A program made the position numbers and the translations under genes. DNA of 64,000 bases from Cryptomeria japonica (Eukaryota; Streptophyta; Pinopsida; Cupressales; Cupressaceae). Under the pieces are notes generated by a model. That model had not been told where the DNA came from. It was given only the letters and a program-made list of their open reading frames with translations, and made no database searches. Each line of letters opens with the position of its first letter. Position 1 is the stretch's first letter. The stretch is from the NCBI RefSeq assembly GCF_030272615.1, contig NC_081411.1, positions 827,008,897 to 827,072,896 on the forward strand. Reading direction: 5' to 3'. Below are positions 61,082 through 64,000 of the stretch, piece after piece.

Positions 61082-61669
61082 TTATAAAAAAATTCCTTCC
61101 CAAAGAATGTACATTATAGCTTTGAGTTTCAAATTCCTTTTTTCCTTTGGGGATAAGTGAGGGGGACAATCTCCATATGTTAAGAAGTATGATACGTCTG
61201 AGAATAATTCATCCATTATGTTGGTAAACAACACCAACAAGAGACTTTGTTCCTCAGAGGGTTTTCTTTCTACAATTAACTTAGCCAAACCCTTTCTTCT
61301 AGCCAAATTAGTGGGTTTGATATCCACATCATATTCCAGCACTTTGGTTATCCAAGAGCCTCTCTTATTACACCCAATCTCCTGCTAAGTAAGAATAATT
61401 TTCACAACTGCCTCCAGCACAAAAACAATAGCATGGGAATGCAGAATATAATACCTGAAGCTCTTAAGAGATTTGACTATATCATAAGAGTGTTTCTCAA
61501 GAGGAGAATATTTCAACTCATACTTTTTCAAATGAATGATCATAAAACATATTGGGGCTTCAACAACTTGTTCATTTTTTTGTGACAATATAAAAAACAA
61601 GGTATGTTCTGAGGCATATGAATATAATGAAACCCTTAGTGAAATCAGGATATACCAAGGTGGGTGCAT
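61082..61669 (-). pseudogene. G2 Ty3-type RNase H and connection
   Basis: YASEHTLFFILSQKNEQVVE, APICFMIIHLKKYELKYSPL and EKHSYDIVKSLKSFRYYILH match the Ty3 RNase H. After a stop at 61385 come LEYDVDIKPTNLARRKGLAK and a spacer. The catalytic Asp expected near the start is not obvious, so this copy may be the degenerate one of a pair. Confidence 0.75.
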
Positions 61670-61700
61670 TTTGAATCGCTACTTTTATGTCTTCAAAAGA

Positions 61701-62640
61701 CTATTTTCCTTCAGGACTCAACTTAAAGGAGGGATGGTTCTTCATCATTTCTACAATAGGCTTAGTCAACTCAATAAAATCAGGAACAAGCCTTCTTAAG
61801 AAATTCACTTGCCCAAAGAAAGATCTAACACCATCTTTATTCACCAATAAGCTCAACTGCATAAATGACTTTACTCTTTTAGGATCAATCTTGATTCCTT
61901 CCTTTGAGACAATATGACCTAAGAGTTTTCCTACAGTCACAACAAAGACAGTCTTCTTGGGATTCAAAGAGATACCTTCATCTCTGCACCACTGCAAAAC
62001 CACTTCCAAATCATGCAAATGATTGGCTCTCTTTTTGGAAAAGACCGTCAAATCATCCAAATAGATTACAATGATTTAATTTTTCAAAACTCCAAAAGAT
62101 AGATCCATAGCCCTCTAGAAGGTGGCACCAACATTGATAATACCAAAAGGCATTCTATGATAAGCAAATACCCCAATAGGAGTAGTCAAAGTGGCCTTAT
62201 GTTGATCCTCGGGAGCTACTTCAACTTGGTTATAACTTGAGAAGTCATAAAGCATAGAAATCATCTCTGAACCTACAACTGTTTGCAAATATGGTCCATG
62301 ATAGGCAAGGGATAATTATCTTTTAAAGAAGCTTGATTTAGATTTCTGAAATCAACACATATTCTTATTTCTCCATTATTTTTCCTGACATGAACAATAT
62401 TGGCCATCCAGGTGGAATGATGAATAGGGTACATCTTTTCATTTTGTATTTTCTCAATTTCAGCAAATATTGCATCAGCAATCTTTGGATTGTAAGTACG
62501 TTGTTTCTGCCTAAAAGGTGCAATGCCAGGTTTTAAAGGAATTTTATGTTGAAAACTGCCATTTCTGAATTTCTTCAAGAAAGTGTAACTCCAAGAAAAG
62601 ACATATTGATAACAAAGAATCAAAGTGATTAGTTTCCCTT
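61701..62640 (-). pseudogene. G2 reverse transcriptase
   Basis: FRNGSFQHKIPLKPGIAPFR, YPIHHSTWMANIVHVRKNNG, EIRICVDFRNLNQASLKDNY and PLPIMDH, then a decayed palm of about 200 bases, the catalytic box VIYLDDLTVFSKK at about 62040-62075 (YLDD), and NPKKTVFVVTVGKLLGHIVS, EGIKIDPKRVKSF. The catalytic Asp pair is intact but a frameshift near 62270 and stops break the palm. Confidence 0.88.
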
Positions 62641-63049
62641 TTTCTTTAGGGGAGAAGCACTCACCAGCATAGACAAGCTTAGGATTCTCCTTGGCCCCAA
62701 TATTGACCTGATCATATTCAACAAAGGTAGGGATAGACTTGTTCTTCTACTTCAAATATTGCTCATTTCTACTAAAAATATCTTCAAGGGAGACCAATCC
62801 TTTAGGCATCTTATTTACTTTCAGTTGTACTACCTTTGTTTCTTTTCCTTCATCTTCCAATACTTCATTACTCTCATTAATGCCCCCTTCAAAATAACAA
62901 TGAGAAAAAGACTTAGAATTCTCAAGGAACTTGATTATCTATCTATCATCATTAAACACCTACCAATGCTCAACATTATCAAGGACACTTGGTCTGTAGA
63001 TTACTTCCACTAGGAAAGTCTTATCCACAAAATCAGGATGAGACAAGAG
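62641..63049 (-). other. G2 linker between RNase H and RT
   Basis: Reads KVVQLKVNKMPKGLVSLEDI and later GAKENPKLVYAGECFSPKEK before RT. It is a connector and I see no catalytic motif. Confidence 0.5.
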
Positions 63050-63435
63050 TAAAGAGGCTGAAACAACTAATGTGTTAGCTCTTGTGTTCTGACTTCTCGG
63101 AACAGATTCAATTAAGAAGGCATCAAAGAATTCAATGCAATCCCAAACCCTATTTCTATAATGTTTCAGATGACTATTCTTCACAGTTTAAATTTTCCTA
63201 ACTTGTTTGACAACCACTTAGCATCACCAACAACCTTCAACTATTTGATACCCTTTTCTTTAGCTAACCCTAAACCAAGCAGCAAAGCTTCATATTCTAC
63301 AATACTATTGGTATTAGCAAATTATAGGTTGAAGGAGTAGGGAAACTTGTAGCCATCAAGTGAGACTAAGACTACCCTTTCTCCTAACCCAATATTGGTA
63401 CAACTTCCATCAAACTCTAGTGTCCATAACTCATC
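63050..63435 (-). pseudogene. G2 archaeal-type RNase H, located before RT
   Basis: ELWTLEFDGSCTNIGLGERV (first Asp, with the FDGS start of archaeal-type RNase H), SIVEYEALLLGLGLA (Glu), VVGDAKWLSNKLGK (Asp), and RSQNTRANTLVVSASLL, the C-terminal block whose usual Asp is Asn. Stops after FNL (63322) and in 63130-63240. It would remove RNA from RNA-DNA hybrids. Its place upstream of RT is the odd point. Confidence 0.7.
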
Positions 63436-64000
63436 CTTTAGGCTAGGGGTGATTTGACCATAATTATCACAAGGATTTGATGAACACATATAGATGTTAG
63501 GCCTAGTTTCCACAAATAAAATGTCAGCTCTAGGGTCTCCAGATTTCAATACAGTAAGTTTAGCTTTAGGCTCAGGATTAAGGCACATCTTCTTCCCTTC
63601 AAGTGGAATCAAAGAATGGGACCAATCCATTTGAATTTCTCCTCCCAAATCTTTACACAAACTCCTACTTAGTACTATCTCATAGCTGGCAAGTATATCA
63701 GCCACTCATATTGTTAATTTTAGTCTCTTTTTGGGAAAAGCTATAAGAGCTACTTGAGTGTCTTTAATTTGACCTATGATTGGAACTGTCGAGCCATCCA
63801 TAGAGTATCATTTCCCTTGGGAAGAGGTAATGGATAAACCTAAATCTTGGGCTACCTAAGCAGGCATTACAGTTTCGAAAGCACCAAAACCAATAATATA
63901 GTTTCTTAACCTAAAGCCAGCAATAAACAAAGACACATAGAAAGGCTCTGGTTTAGGTGAAGGGTCTTGCAAACAAGAAGAGTCAACTTTATAATTGGAA
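63436..64000 (-). pseudogene. G2 protease region, active site degenerate
   Basis: YIIGFGAFETVMP at about 63862-63900 is where a retropepsin IDSGAS-TVMP box should be; Asp-Ser has become Gly-Phe. VAQDLGLSITS follows and then a stop-broken body: VPIIGQIKDTQVALIAFPKK, VADILASYEIVLSRSLCKDL, GGEIQMDWSHSLIPLEGKK, DPRADILFVE. These lines are typical of the PR-to-RNase H stretch of plant Ty3 elements. Gag lies outside the window. Confidence 0.65.

Larger units (their letters stand above)
57481..64000 (-). mobile_element. G2: Ty3/gypsy element, order PR-aRNH-RT-RNH-INT-extra ORF, partial
   Basis: All parts read on the minus strand, from beyond base 64000 down to 57481, where the B LTR interrupts it. 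Neither LTR is in the window. Domains are easily recognised but full of stops and shifts. The RNase H upstream of RT and the extra same-sense ORF after INT make it different from G1. Confidence 0.8.

Overview
The window looks like heterochromatic, repeat-rich nuclear DNA of a seed plant with a large genome. A gymnosperm is my best guess, from the very long Ty3 element, the nested decayed copia elements and the long low-complexity tracts, but nothing here proves it. I see no intact host gene, no tRNA or rRNA gene, and no prokaryotic feature. Almost every coding stretch is recognisable by domain but carries in-frame stops or frameshifts.

Region 1 (1-9646). The left end holds the last three exons of a spliced gene with a DDE-like nucleic-acid-enzyme motif (+ strand). 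Facing it tail to tail is an unidentified gene on the minus strand (1865-4699) that I resolve into about eleven exons. Just upstream of the second gene's start is a cluster of short palindromes (4741-4975). The pair may be a two-gene DNA transposon. After it come TA/CA microsatellites, AT-rich DNA, a long (TC)n run, a foldback and over 1 kb of pyrimidine-rich sequence.

Region 2 (9647-18205). R1 is an LTR retrotransposon with 2.6-kb LTRs, a Met-tRNA primer site and only a decayed copia-type gag. It has no protease, integrase or reverse transcriptase. A coiled-coil-like pseudogene of unknown family follows (18558-19508).

Region 3 (20011-38626). G1 is an 18.6-kb Ty3/gypsy element of the Tat type: LTRs, leader, gag, PR, a G-patch-like segment, RT, RNase H, a second archaeal-type RNase H, and INT. 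Between INT and the 3' LTR lies an antisense gene with its own TATA-like box, a 25-codon first exon, a 641-nt intron and a large exon encoding a plant mobile domain (PMD) plus coiled coil. Arrays of an AGCGCTATTG-like motif lie in the 5' leader and, in opposite orientation, in the antisense intron.

Region 4 (38627-57480). A CATATG-centred minisatellite and a purine-rich tract lead into a nest of copia elements. The oldest, B (minus strand, 3' part missing), was hit twice in its integrase gene about 100 bp apart: by A (plus strand, 41018-46822, most of gag deleted) and by C (minus strand, 46927-54569, near-identical LTRs, perfect ATTAT target duplication). The B pieces read across both insertions.

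Region 5 (57481-64000). G2 is a second decayed Ty3/gypsy element on the minus strand, running off the window. Its order is PR, archaeal-type RNase H, RT, RNase H, INT, then an extra sense ORF into which B inserted. The RNase H lies before RT rather than after it as in G1.
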